From positions 124,001-188,000 of the forward strand of contig JAMZAV010000361.1 of assembly GCA_024449915.1 (NCBI GenBank): DNA of 64,000 bases, read 5' to 3'. The notes beneath the pieces were generated by a model, which did no database searches, had not been told where the DNA came from, and saw only the letters and a list, made by a program, of their open reading frames with translations. A program made the position numbers and the translations under genes. This DNA comes from Sweltsa coloradensis (lineage: Eukaryota > Arthropoda > Insecta > Plecoptera > Chloroperlidae). Position 1 is the first letter of the stretch, and every line of letters begins with the position of its first letter. This document shows, in pieces, positions 1-11,475 of the stretch.

Positions 1-489
1 TACCACCCGTACGTAGCCCTATCTCAACTAATTATAACTACATGATATCTTATTCATTATTATTCTTATTCATATACTATCACCATGTATTAATAAATAA
101 ATAAATATATATATATATATATATAGTCGAAGTCTGCGAGTGGACAGGCCCAAGGCAACAAGTCTCTGTCGACACGTCGCCCCTGAAGATGGAGAATGTG
201 ACTTCTCCGAAACGTCGGGCAGGGAGGGGTAAGTGTGAACCTCCTTGTTATTCTTCGCGGAAAAAAGCCCCATTCAACAATAATTATTTAACATATACCC
301 GCGAAAACTTAAAATTAAACATATATATATATATATGTATATTTCATACACCTGCTTCCAAAATAAGTCTGGTCAGGGGGTGGCTATAACCACCAGATTT
401 TCTAGGGCACACAGAGTTAATTAACACCACTTGCCGGGCCTGTCATGTTCTCTTCTCCTTCAATTTCTTCGTCTTCCATTTAATCTTTT

Positions 490-850
490 ACGTCAATATC
501 GTCCTCTTCTTTCTTGCTTCTTACAACCAGCTTACGCCATTTCATTTCTTTCTTTCATCTTATAGTCGTTCTGCTTCTACTTCTTCCCAACACTCATCTC
601 TCTCTTCAACACCATTTTATTATTTGGTCCTCCCACTTCTCTCTTGGTCTACCAGGTCTTCTTCTTCTTCTGTTCATATTTCCACTTTCAAATTCTGCTT
701 TTCGTATTCTGTTTATATCCATTCTTCTCATATGTCCATACCATCTCAATCTTTCTCTTCCTATTTTGAACAGAAGCTTGTCAAACACCAACACTCTTCC
801 TTATTTCTTCACCCTTGAATTTTTCAAGCTTGGATACACAATAAACAAAT
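490..850 (-). mobile_element. Non-LTR retrotransposon fragment (reverse transcriptase C-terminal end)
   Basis: On the minus strand a 62-codon open stretch (606-794) contains LRWYGHMRRM followed by RRRPGRPREKW. This is the conserved W-x-GH-x-x-RM ... GRP-x-x-x-W signature near the C-terminus of many animal LINE reverse transcriptases. No polymerase core is present, so this is a 5'-truncated dead fragment. The clade cannot be told from so short a piece. Confidence 0.75.
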
Positions 851-1213
851 AAATTCGTATTTAGAGTCTACCCACTAAATCATATAACTGATTTTCAGTG
901 GGGGACATCAAACCAAAGCGACCAAGCCAACCATGTAGGCCCCGACGCAATCGACGAGTGAGCGATAACCAACTAAAGATTGATATTTTTATAGAAAATA
1001 TAGCAATCAGTGGTATGGACATTCAGAACAACTTTGAATTTATTATGTGCCTCGTTGCTCCAAAGTCACCGTTTACAAATTCCTAACCCAAGAACTGATG
1101 GACTTAAGTCCAAATCGGAAGTTAAAAAACTTCTGCCTACAACGAGAATCGAACACTGAATATTCTGCATTGGAAGCAGAGACGCTAACCGCAAGACCAA
1201 CGGGCTACGAGCC
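845..1213 (-). mobile_element. SINE family A, near full length (tRNA head, body, hairpin tail)
   Basis: Read on the minus strand: a tRNA-like head (1213 to about 1130; GTTGGTCTTGCGGTTAGCG, CTTCCAATGCAG, and a B-box-like GTTCGATTC), then a body with GTAAACGGTGACTTTGGAG and GGTTATCGCTCACTCGTCG. The tail hairpin follows (CAGTTATATGATTTAGTGGG), then ATTTATTTGTTT. It serves as the reference copy to which the plus-strand copies at 27365, 42740, 51955, 52165, 52820, 54480 and 55065 can be compared. Confidence 0.75.
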
Positions 1214-1572
1214 ACACACAGATTAACCAATTACCAATCCATTAATTTGTATGAATACTCTGTATTACTAGATTTAGACTTGAGGCTTACGTTATGTACC
1301 ATGTTCATGTATGTCAAGTTGAATAGAGTTATTCTATTCTATTCTATTTTTATGTGTTTATCGGTGTTTATTCTCTTGACCGAGTCGTACTGTGAACTTA
1401 AATAAATAAATATTATTTTGGTCTTGCACAGACTTCTGTCGTCTAAATGGTTAAAATTAAGCCGTCAAAATGAAGATACAATCTTTCGATAACTAATTTT
1501 ATATTTTAATTAATAAAATATGTTTTTTTTCTTAAACAAACGTAAATGAAAACAAATGAGAAAGATAAATGG

Positions 1573-1635
1573 GTTTGTTGTTGTTGTTGTTGTTGTTGTT
1601 GTTCGTCGTCGTCGTCGTCGTCGTTGTTGTTGTGG
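1573..1635 (+). repeat. Compound trinucleotide repeat (TTG)n(TCG)n
   Basis: About 11 TTG/TGT units followed by 7 TCG units, then TTG again. Its translations (poly-Cys, poly-Ser, poly-Thr) are artefacts of the repeat. Confidence 0.9.
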
Positions 1636-2767
1636 AAAAAAGTAGGCGTAAAAAAGTTTATTATAAAATGCTTTATGCATGAAATTCAACATGTTCTTGT
1701 TCTCTTTTTACCCTTCGGCAGACAAATAAAATTAATATGTATTTTTTTTGCAGAATATTCCTTGTCCATTAAAGCAAATATTAGTCATGAAAGTCTCCGT
1801 CTTTTTCCTGCAAGTCCTCAAAGACCATAAAATATTTTCATTTATGGTTAATATTTACAAATTTCGTGCAGCAAACTAAATCATGAACTAGGATGATATT
1901 CACTACTTTCCCGATTATGCACAAAATATCATGTTGATCGATGGACCAAAAAGACGTAGCTCTTAAAAGTACGAACGCACATTCGGCTAGAGTCGTGACG
2001 GCCTCGTGAATTTGATGTGTGATGTTGATTTGTGTTGAACAGCTGTTGTAATGTTTAAATAATAATCATCAGTCAACGGGTTGTATGCACATATGTTTAG
2101 AACTTGTTGATGATTTCTGTTGCTTTATGTCTGATATTAATGCACTAAGACTATTCGAGACGATGAGATAGTAATTGTGACTATGAAGGAGAATAAAAAA
2201 CCATGCCTTATGCGGGAAACGAACCCACGTCCTCTAAGAACCATACTCTTAAATCACACTTTAAAAGTAGACCAATGCGGGGATAATCGAATCTCGAACT
2301 TAAGTGTGATGCGTTTCCGCTGTGCCTTTGCCTATTTGTTTTAAAACATTTGTAGATGTAGATGATTGCAATATAGGTTATAGCCTCTTTAAAATTCAGC
2401 AGCTACCTGTACAAGGTACACGTCATTGAATATTTGAAACATAAGAAATTAATTTTACTTTCCTACAGTGGCGGTTCTACCAGTGAAGTTGCATTGTTCA
2501 CAATATGTGTGCTGTGTGTTTGCCTGTACGTATGTAGGCTAAAGAGGGTATGGACATGTTCTGTAACCCTAAACTGTCCAACATATGGTCGTGTCATGGG
2601 CAGCTACAATAAAACTAACTACTAATGTGTTGTTTGGTGGTGGCAGTGTTGAGAGGACAGTTATTGATGATCTACTACAAATTGACGGGTGGCACTTACC
2701 ATACTTCCCACCCCCGTTTTCCTCGGTCCCATTTGCAAATGAGAGTTCTATTTACCGACAGATGTGG

Positions 2768-2870
2768 CACAAGCGTCACGCGCCAGGCTCTGATTCGGTG
2801 GGTCACAGACCCGATTACCGACAATCCTGACTGAAGGTTTTCCCCAACGATACTGACATAATATGCAAAA
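2768..2870 (+). mobile_element. SINE family C fragment
   Basis: GGCTCTGATTCGGTGGGTCAC, then CCGACAATCCTGACTGAAGG and TTTTCCCC. It is homologous to the copy at 56365 from the anticodon region to the body. Confidence 0.5.
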
Positions 2871-3108
2871 ATATTATTTTCACTGCTTGAATAGTACACT
2901 TGCCCAAGAAATGATTCCATACGTGAAACTGGGAGTCTCTTAAAAATGTTAAGGTCCTACATATCTAAAAAAAAAAAACTATCATATGACCAGGGAATGT
3001 AATCACATTGCAAGTTATGACCTATATTAGTATCATGCACAGATCTAATTGTGAATAAATTATCTTATCTTATTAAAATAAGGGATAAAAGTAATATCAC
3101 AATAATAA

Positions 3109-3996
3109 TTAGACGAGTGAGCGCAGCGAACGTAGTCTACAACGCTACTCGATCAGGCCTTGGTCGTGATTAATTCTGTTAAATGTTAAATGTTAAATGT
3201 CTGTCTGTCCGGTCCCATACGGCCAAACGGCCTAAAAGATTGAGCCGAAATTTTAAACAGACATCCGTGACTAGGTAACTGAGAAATGCTAACAAAATGA
3301 GCACAATCTGTTGCGATTTAAACATGCAAGAAATAAAAAACTGAAAAATACTTTGAAATGTATATGAATTATTTTAACGACAATGGTTTTCATTTTGAAA
3401 TAATATTTTTGTTTGTTATTTACCTGGCTGTGAAGTGCCGTGTCCAAGGCTAATCGAATGTTGGACGTCAAGGTACCCCAAATTCCGCTCGTAGATTGAG
3501 TAAACCTTGCAATATTTTCACGTATTTCGTACTGGCTATGTTTTCCGTAGTATTGTCACAGATGATGTATTTGTATTTATTGATATTTTCCCGCCCCTGG
3601 ACTACACTGCGTTATATGCATTTCAAAACATGTTAAATAATTTAAAAAATACAATCCAGAAATTACAAAATCTTTCCCGACCATTGAACCCACGTCTCCC
3701 ACATTTCGGCTATAAGGGCGCTTTAGCCAACTAGACTAGGAAATGCCAAAGTCGTTGTTAGACGAGTGAGAGAGTCATGTGTTGAGTACGCGGGAACATT
3801 TGCATTTAAGTTTGATATAATATTCGTATAAATAATAGGGTATTTAAGTTTAGGCCATAGTTAAGGCCATAATGCTCCACTGTAGCCTATGATAGGCTAG
3901 AGAGGCCTAAGGTGAGGGGGAAGAAAAGAAATGTTACCGGGTACTCAACACATGGCTCACTCACTCGTCTAACAACGACTTTGGCGTTTCCCTAGT
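3109..3996 (+). mobile_element. Composite fold-back element D, copy 1
   Basis: Starts TTAGACGAGTGAGCGCAG and ends TTTGGCGTTTCCCTAGT. Its right part (3735-3996) is a fold-back with inverted repeats of about 55 bp: ACTAGGAAATGCCAAAGTCG at 3735 against CGACTTTGGCGTTTCCCTAG at the end. The left part holds a conserved AAATTTTAAACAGACATCCG stretch. Copies at 20446-20876 and, inverted, 59188-60094 keep the same order, so left part and fold-back move as one unit. There is no transposase. Confidence 0.75.
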
Positions 3997-5873
3997 GTTA
4001 AATAAATAATCCACTATTCTTCTGGAGGAAAATGATTTAGTTTTCCATTTGTTTTATTTGAAGGTAGTATTACATTGAACACATTTTACAAACAAATGCT
4101 TAACATTTATAATATATAATATATAGTCTATATTATTATATTTTAATATAATTTTAAAGAATATCACAATATTTTAATGAGACAACATAAACACGAATGC
4201 TGTTTAAACTACTGGTTAGGCCTGTTTGTAAATTATGCACATTCATCTATATTCTAGCAACTATGTTGCTAATAAGTGGTAAGCCCACGTACACTGATAC
4301 TACATTGCGGGTATCATGAAGTATGGTCTACTCTTACACAAAATACAAATGCTATGTAACTACAAAGAAACACAATGGTAAACATTAATTTTGTCGACAA
4401 GTCACAAACACACTCGCTTGCATTCGTTATCATTATTCCTCTATTGCAGTGACACTAGTGATCAGATGCTGAAGTACCTGGCTATCAGAAGCAGTTGAGA
4501 AAATAATTGGATGTTGCCGTTTCTGTAGAGTAAAACTTTTCCGGAGCACTGGAATATAAATACCAAAATTATATTATACCGTTTATAAGCAACAAGGTAA
4601 TCATACGAAAATATCTACAACATTGATCTTCAAATTCAAATAATGGCGATTAACACCAGGAAAATGTAAAATAAGAATGACGGGACTTTTGTGTTATCTA
4701 CCATGGAGATAATATCTGCATATTATGCATACCTCTTTACTTCCATACTTCGAAATCTTGCGCTTGTGCATTATTAGTTAATTAATTTACCGGTTTTGGA
4801 CAGGAAACCGATTACTTAACGAAACAGCTGATTGTGCATGTTTATTATGGTAATAATAAGCAATAAAAAAATAAAAACCATTTACTATTATTATTATTGT
4901 ATTAAATAGAAATGTACGTCTATTCGGAAAAAGCAATTATTAATAAATAACAATACACAATAGAAACATAGAATGTCTAATTTTGCCCATTGCCCGTCCT
5001 ACACATATTTCACACTTCTAAAGAACCATTTACAAATTCATCCAGTTATCATTAAAATATATAGACTAAAATAGAAGTATGTCCAAATTATTCAAATCAA
5101 TTAGCATTATACACTATTCCAATGCATAGTGTGCCAATGACTATTAGTTCATATTTATTTTCTGAACAATCACTGTAGAAATATATCACATTCATATCAT
5201 ATCGTCAAACCGTAAATATATTGTACTTTTTCCATAGATGGACTGATGAGATGTTTACAAATAGCATTATGCATCCAAATCGAGGTTTGTAAATAAAATC
5301 TTTTATTTCAATAAATTTGTATGACTATCCGGCATATTTTCGTCTGTGATTTATCATGTACACCTATAGAGCACAAACTCTGTGGATCAAAGCTGATTTG
5401 ATTTCCATACCTGTGACATTAAAAAATATGTATCAAATACAACATTGAATTTTGTATAATGTAATATACCAATTGATGGTAAATGTTTTGTTTGAGGGTG
5501 ACTCGATCTAATATCATTGAGCTCCATGTGCTTTCTTAGTATTTGAGCTATAGCGGGGCCATAGGACATATTTAATTTAATTTGTTTAATACTATCACAT
5601 CACGTAATCACATTATTTTACAGCAGTCGAATCAGTAGGAAATTCCGAAATGTGTAACATTAAAACAAATGATGAATTTTCTATCATATGATTTTAATCA
5701 TTGTTCATTGTTCACCATAGTAGTCCATTGAGCACTGCTACTGGATTTCAAGGTTTCTGCACATTTCTATACTAATTAATCTTTTCATACCCTGATTCCC
5801 ATTTGTAATTTTCAATATTCATTATTACGAATTAAACTTGTATGAATATAACTTAATGCACACTGATGTGATA

Positions 5874-5984
5874 ACCTTGGTTTTATAGTAGGCGACTATG
5901 ACGCTGTTAAGTTGGTGGTTAAATTTAAAAAAAGTACTTTAGAAATGAAAAAAGCGTCATAGTCGCCTACTATAAAGCCAAGGT
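5874..5984. repeat. Palindromic element with 32-bp arms
   Basis: Arms 5874-5905 and 5953-5984 match in 31 of 32 positions (core TATAGTAGGCGACTATGACG). A third, direct copy of the arm lies at 6010-6040, leading into the inverted tRNA-like pair. The adjoining ...GTACTTTAGA... is shared with that pair. Confidence 0.75.
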
Positions 5985-6046
5985 AAAACAATATATATAT
6001 TATGTTAAAACTTGGCTTTATAGTAGGCGACTATGACGCTGTTATG

Positions 6047-6425
6047 TTAGTACTTTAGACAGAAATTAAAAAAGTGACTACACCGGGGTTTGAACCCGGG
6101 ACCCTTAGCTTACCGGGCTATGCTCTTACCAACTGAGCTATGCGGCTAGCGGCCACCAATTTAAAACTGTCTAATTCTAATTTGTAATATAATAATATAA
6201 TAATAAGTCTAATTGTATTTCTCCAAGCTAATTTCATGTGCAGTCTAATAGGCAGTGCAATCTGCTCTACACACGTTATTAACAATGTACAAAACAGACC
6301 AAAAATTAGACGGTTTTAAATTGGTGGCCGCCTAGCTCAGTTGGTAAAAGCATAGCCCAATAAGCTAAGATCCCGGGTTCAAACCCCGGTGTAGTCACTT
6401 TTTTAATTTCTGTCTAAAGTACTAA
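6047..6425. repeat. Inverted pair of tRNA-like elements
   Basis: Arms 6047-6177 and 6304-6425 are reverse complements with few differences. Each holds a tRNA-like unit: 6076-6150 on minus, 6323-6397 on plus. A box TAGCTCAGTTGG, B box GGTTCAAACCC and a perfect T arm are clear. The acceptor stem pairs poorly and the base 5' of the anticodon is C rather than T, so neither looks like a working tRNA gene. Confidence 0.75.
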
Positions 6426-8381
6426 TATATATATATGTATATATTTTTAATTTAGGGTACAGAACAATGCGAGGAAAAGGAAAATAATATTATTTTGAAT
6501 TTGGAATTGAAACCCTCTGTTCATTCATTACAGGACATATTTTCCAATGTTTCTTTTATTATTTTGAATTATCTGTATCTACTTTTTCACAGCAAAATAA
6601 TTTTATTTAAATTTGATTTGATTACTTCTTCACTATTTGATATGATCACGTTTCAAATTCAATCAAAAATCATTTTACGTAAGTTTATTTATAATTTAAA
6701 TACAGTATAAATATGGTTGGGGATTCTACAATGCAGAACAAATATTGTTTTGGTTGTTTGGACGTGCGTAAATGAGGCTGTATCAAATTCAACATTATTT
6801 TGAGTTCCTTATATGGTACAGAAAAAATTGAAGGTGAGCACATCGTCAAACAAAGTCAAACAGGCAGTGATGCATGCTTACGAGGAACGAACATTTATAC
6901 ACGTGTATGCGCATGGCATGATTGTAAATACCTTATCATAAGTTGGGTTCTAGATCAGTGTAGCAATATCGATAAATTGTCTGCTTATTATCTATCACCA
7001 TTTCTCACATTTCAACTTATATAGTTTCTTCACTATATAGAAATATCTCAACGTGTTTTTCGTAACAAGATAATCTAATTTATATTATTTACTGGGGAAC
7101 TAGCTTTACTTATTATGAGAACACATTGTTAAAACATACAACTGTGACTCTCCCAAACTCTTTCAAATTGTTACTGACTCGATACCTCGACTTTCTAAAA
7201 AGTAAGCAATATTTTGCATAATATCGTTTTTAAAATAAAAATAATTGCATACCACTGCATAATCTTTTAAGATTCTCACTAACTGAAACGATTAGCTGAT
7301 AAGTTTCTGTATTCTTCGCATTATTATTCACACGCATTCGAGTCTATCACCTTTAAAAAATTCGGAAAATACATTCTTAATATCAAATTCATTTCATCAT
7401 TACTTTCAATCATATAATACTTCACATAGCCTACATAACAAAATTATGTCGAAACACAGCCTTTTATTTAATTCAATTCGTACAATATAATCCTACGACC
7501 TCACTTACGATCCGTACGCATTCATACTAATTCCCCGATTTTACAAAATTGCTTAGTTAATGAGGATTAAAATCATCATGAGAATGTGCCATCTAAGCTT
7601 CTTGCAAGTGTGCATATAATTTTCTTAACTATTACAGATCAATAATTTACAAAATTATAATATCAGTTAAAACGTTTTACGACTAAAAAACCTAATATTA
7701 AAAACATCTACGCCTGAAGATAGACTAAAGTTAATGCCAAATTTAAGCGTGTCAAAAATTTATTGGGGTAAACCTAGTCAGTTTTTTTAAAGTAAAGAGT
7801 GGAAAGTGACACGGATGGAGCGATATTAGTTATAGACCTACCTTGAAGATGGTTATCCTATGTATTAATTCCAACTTGATACGTGAAGTAGATACAAGTA
7901 GTTTTTCTCGACAATATGCTCTTCCTTATCATTCGTCGCCGTAACAACTTGCATGCATACCGATAGCACGCACGGAGAGCGGAGTCCAAAGAATAAAATC
8001 CCACTATTTACTTTAGTAACTGATGCAAAGCAGTATAACATATCACTATATTATCGACCAGCAAGTTTAATCCAGCCTGAATAAATTGAATTGAAATTGA
8101 AGCAAAGGAAATACAGTACCGCTCCTAGCGGACAATGCCGGAACACACTTGTACAACGCTGGAGCGTCGGCATTTCATTTCAACCATTCTTGAATGGGGA
8201 CACCTATCATGGTCTTCTCAAAAATCAGAAGCACTCTTATACACTTAGAGAGCTCGTGCCACTAATTAGGTTAGTCTAAGTTCTAGACGAGAATTTAAAT
8301 CCCGCAACTGTTCGTAGAATGCGGGGGAAAAAGCTCGTTCTTCTACTAATGACGCCGAAATAAAAATTCGAAGAAGTTGTT

Positions 8382-8399
8382 TTTATTTTAGCTTTTATT
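8382..8399 (-). terminator. Polyadenylation signals of the GPCR gene
   Basis: Two AATAAA hexamers on the minus strand (TTTATT on plus at 8382-8387 and 8394-8399) lie about 220-240 bp beyond the TGA stop. They are the first good candidates after the coding exon, which would give a 3'UTR of about 250 bp. This is motif evidence only; AATAAA is common in AT-rich DNA. Confidence 0.4.
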
Positions 8400-8618
8400 C
8401 CATTCAGTAGAAGTTATGTTTGTGTGCCCGCGAAGAACCCCTTGCATCAAAATGGGAGTGTAATACTCGACATCATCTTGATGGGCAGTTACAATGTCCA
8501 CGAATTTCGTCCGTTTTGGATTGATTACATTGTTGTGTGCGCAAGATTCTTTTGCACTTCGCCTGTCTCAAGACTAAAATGCGTCGGTTCTCTCATCAGC
8601 TGTTCTATCACTACATCC

Positions 8619-8909
8619 TCAGACGGCCGCTGCAGCCAGCTGCATGTTGGCCGTCTTCGCCGACTCGCGACTTATGCCCCTCTCCTGGTCCGTCATGGCG
8701 AGGGACGTCGCTGGCGTCGCGGCGTCACCGGTGCAGCAAGAGTGGCAGAAGATCTTCAACAGGTTGGAGAAGCAGGGGCGACGCTGACACCGCAGGATCA
8801 CGTAGATGTAGGGGTCGAGAGTGAAGTGCATGGCCATCAAGATGTCGGCCATGCGGTAGAAGGCTTTGTTGGAGTTGGCGGGAGTCAGCTGGGCCATGGG
8901 GATGGTGAT
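8619..8909 (-). CDS. Class A GPCR, prostanoid-receptor-like: terminal coding exon (ECL3-TM7-tail)
   Basis: Last coding exon: 96 residues and a TGA stop. The acceptor is CTCTTGCGCAG, with its CAG at 8910-8912. It joins the previous exon in phase 0 to give CWMPQM|ITIPMAQL. It encodes extracellular loop 3, then TM7 ending LDPYIYVILR, the D/NPxxY motif in its DPxxY form as in prostanoid receptors. A cytoplasmic tail follows with several cysteines (CQRRPC, FCHSCC) that could be palmitoylated, ending in QLAAAAV. The arginine that prostanoid receptors carry nine residues before the DPxxY aspartate is isoleucine here; the nearest Arg is 13 before it. The ligand is therefore uncertain. Codon use and GC content stand out sharply from the AT-rich surroundings. 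Confidence 0.88.
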   Translation of the reverse strand: MTIPMAQLTPANSNKAFYRMADILMAMHFTLDPYIYVILRCQRRPCFSNLLKIFCHSCCTGDAATPATSLAMTDQERGISRESAKTANMQLAAAAV

Positions 8910-10516
8910 CTGCGCAAGAGCAGACATATTATCAGTAAGACCTGCGTATATTGTGACAGTTGGCGATTGCGTAAGAACACACAGGACATGTCAGACCTGC
9001 GCATATTAATTAGAGTTTGCAGGGGAAAGGGATCTGCGCAAGAACACAAAGAACAATTCCGATTTGCGCATATCGACAGAGTTTGCTAGTGCAAACAAAT
9101 GTCCAATAATTTTTTGGTTCACGCATGCTTACTTTTGCATTGCCACTTTAATGGAAAATACTACTTACATCAGTTCCGCATAAGTATACCTTTTTGAATG
9201 GCAACATTTTTAATTATCTTATATCTTACACCAACCTTTGACTCAGCAATGCACAATTTGAATAATGCTGTAAATGAACACATGGAAAAATATCTCAACC
9301 AGCAATCAGTATAACTTTCTAAACACACTGTGCAACTCGAATGTGGTTGTTAAATAACGCTTGGTGAGATTCAATTAATTCCATTCGAATTAAGCTGTCT
9401 GGCGATACGGAATTCTCTAAACCAAGAAAAGCAGAGCGAATGGGATGTGAGATTTTGGTGTAAATTGGAGTTTTTTTCAGTTGTGTGAAAGCTGTTAGTT
9501 TAAATGCATGGATCTACGTTTATACGGCATCGGACGTGTGAAAGAAAGATAAACAATGTACATTCACCACACTTAAATTGATTGGATTCATGAAAGCTAC
9601 GGACGGCGGTACATGTACATTTATTTTCCATACGAAGAGGGGGGGGGGGGGGAAGGGTGTAGAGGCATTGCGCTCTAGCACACTACCACAAAGTAGAGAA
9701 ATCCTGGTTTCAGTAAAAGCGACGCATTTTCCAGAGGTTCTTTGAAGTTTTAACGCTTTATTTTCCTGTTTGCCACTAATTGCAATTAAATCATTCAATA
9801 AATAATTTAAAACGAGTACGGAACAGAAAATGCAGGGAGCAACACAGAAAAACAGGGAGCGAAGCTATTTTATCAAAAGATCGTCGAAAAAGAATACAAA
9901 AATAAAATAATTCGCTGTTCCTGGATCATCGGTGGTGGTGGTGGGTTTGACGAGTTCGGGCAAACGTTTTTTACAATGCTAGAATATCCATTTATAAAAT
10001 TCGCTTGACCGGCAAATCCAGCTAATTTCACAGCCTGGACCACTTTTCGACCTCCAATATTCACCCACAAAAAATTGGATTTTTGAGACGACGTTATCAA
10101 GGTATGAGCGCATGTTGCTTTTATAGAGCTTATTTTATTAACATTTCAAATATTTTTCCAGTACGCAAATCAAGCTTGTGAAATTACTTTAATTTACGGC
10201 ATAGTTAAAAACAAACGTGAGCAAATTTTTTGATAATATGCTCTGATAGCGACAATCACACATTCTTACTAAACATTTTGGTGCAAACCAAACCACAACT
10301 TGATAGGACAAACGATAGAGCTTTTAAGTTATTCAGACTAAATCTCTGCGTTCCTCTGCGCAACAACCTGGTTTTCTCGAGCTCGGCCAACATTCGAAAC
10401 ACTTAAAAATGGTCGCCTCTTGCGACCGCGTGACCAAAAGTAAAAACTATTTAAACTTCATTCCCACAAGTCGCGACGTTCGCCTGGTCGCATGACGCCA
10501 TAACCTCATACAAAAT

Positions 10517-10735
10517 GGTGGAGGCGCCGGGTCATAGATTTCAAACTTTCTGGGAGGCTAACTACTCCCTCCTTACCCCAAGAATTACTAAAAACATTCC
10601 GTATCCTCCGTGTTGAAGGGTGATGCTAACAAAACACGCATGTGTGAATCAGACGTCAAGTCCGGTTTTTATCGTGAGACGTGACACGCACAGACGGACG
10701 GACAGAAAAGTGATGATAACATGGGAGCTTTGCCC
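10517..10735 (-). mobile_element. Element G copy (GGTGGAGGTGCCGGGT end)
   Basis: Begins on plus with GGTGGAGGCGCCGGGT (10517-10532) and continues to GTGAGACGTGACACGCACAG and GACGGACGGACAG, then GGGAGCTTTGCCCC. Block order matches the inverted copies at 44453, 47845 and 15694. Function unknown. Confidence 0.6.
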
Positions 10736-10794
10736 CTAAAACGTATTTATAAAGTCACTATAACAGTCAGATAACCAGTTTTCAATAGGGCTTT

Positions 10795-11475
10795 AATTTA
10801 AAGCAGACCAAGCCAACCCTGATGTGGCCGACACCATCGAGGAGCGAACAATGGCCAACTAGAGCCCGGTATTTTAAAATAGAAAACACCAACCAAACAA
10901 GTTGGATACGATTTTAACCTCGGAATCAACAAAGCTAATGCGGAACCACATTATTGAACTTAATGTGTATCTCGTTTCGTTCGGCTATATATAGGACGGC
11001 TTTAAAGTCATAGTTAACACATTCTCAAACCAAGAATTAATTGATTTAAGTCAATATCAGAAGCTAAATTTATCTGCCTGTGGCGGGATTCGAGCTCAGA
11101 ACCTTATGAATTAGGTAAGTGGCGGATCCAGGGAAGGGGGGGCTATAGGGCCGATCGCCCCCCTTGATTCTTAAAAAAGCTGCTAAATTCTATTCTATAA
11201 TGAATTATAACAATCCTGCAAGGTGATGAAAATTGATAACATACCAAAATCTAATAGAACTTATTGAAATATAACTTTTCTAAAGCCATTTAAACACGTT
11301 TTTGACAAAGCTTCCTTAAAAAAATTTCACTGCGAGCTGAGCTGGGGGATCTCGACCCCAGATCCCCCGGGGTTGCTTACGCCAACTCAATCGCCACCCC
11401 TTACAGAGAGCCTGGAACCGCCCCTGCATTGGGTGCAGATATACTAACCGCTTGACCAATAAACCTAGGGTAACT
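10795..11475 (-). mobile_element. SINE family A copy interrupted by a hAT-like MITE
   Basis: Body (GACCAAGCCAACCCTGATG on plus) and start of the tRNA-like head at 10795-11118. The head resumes at about 11430-11475 (GGTGCAGATATACTAACCGC) after the 305-bp insertion described separately. Orientation is minus. The tail is eroded. Confidence 0.65.
11121..11425. mobile_element. hAT-like MITE inserted in a SINE
   Basis: Terminal inverted repeats GGCGGATCCAGG (11121-11132) and CCTGGAACCGCCCCTG (11411-11426) match with one mismatch. The CAGGGGCGG-A/T-TCCAGG type end is common in animal hAT non-autonomous elements. There is no transposase. It splits the tRNA head of a SINE, so it is younger than that SINE. 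A clean 8-bp target duplication could not be made out. Confidence 0.6.

Larger units (their letters stand above)
1..8380. other. Intergenic region 3' of the GPCR gene
   Basis: No gene seen. Beyond the listed LINE end, SINEs, element D and palindromes there are a TA microsatellite (104-125), tRNA-like fragments near 2205-2270 and 3660-3735, and AT-rich sequence at 4000-5870 and 6430-8380 with nothing recognisable. Confidence 0.6.

Noticed and set aside
1546..1692. Poly-Cys/poly-Ser or poly-Arg/poly-Thr peptides
   Set aside because: Products of translating the (TTG)n(TCG)n microsatellite.
6076..6397. Functional tRNA genes
   Set aside because: A and B boxes are good, but the acceptor stem pairs poorly, the conserved T before the anticodon is C, and the units sit in inverted repeats. 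They are tRNA-derived elements.
8424..9089. A 221-codon plus-strand open frame
   Set aside because: It overlaps the GPCR terminal exon on the opposite strand; its openness comes from the GC-rich exon and it matches no family.
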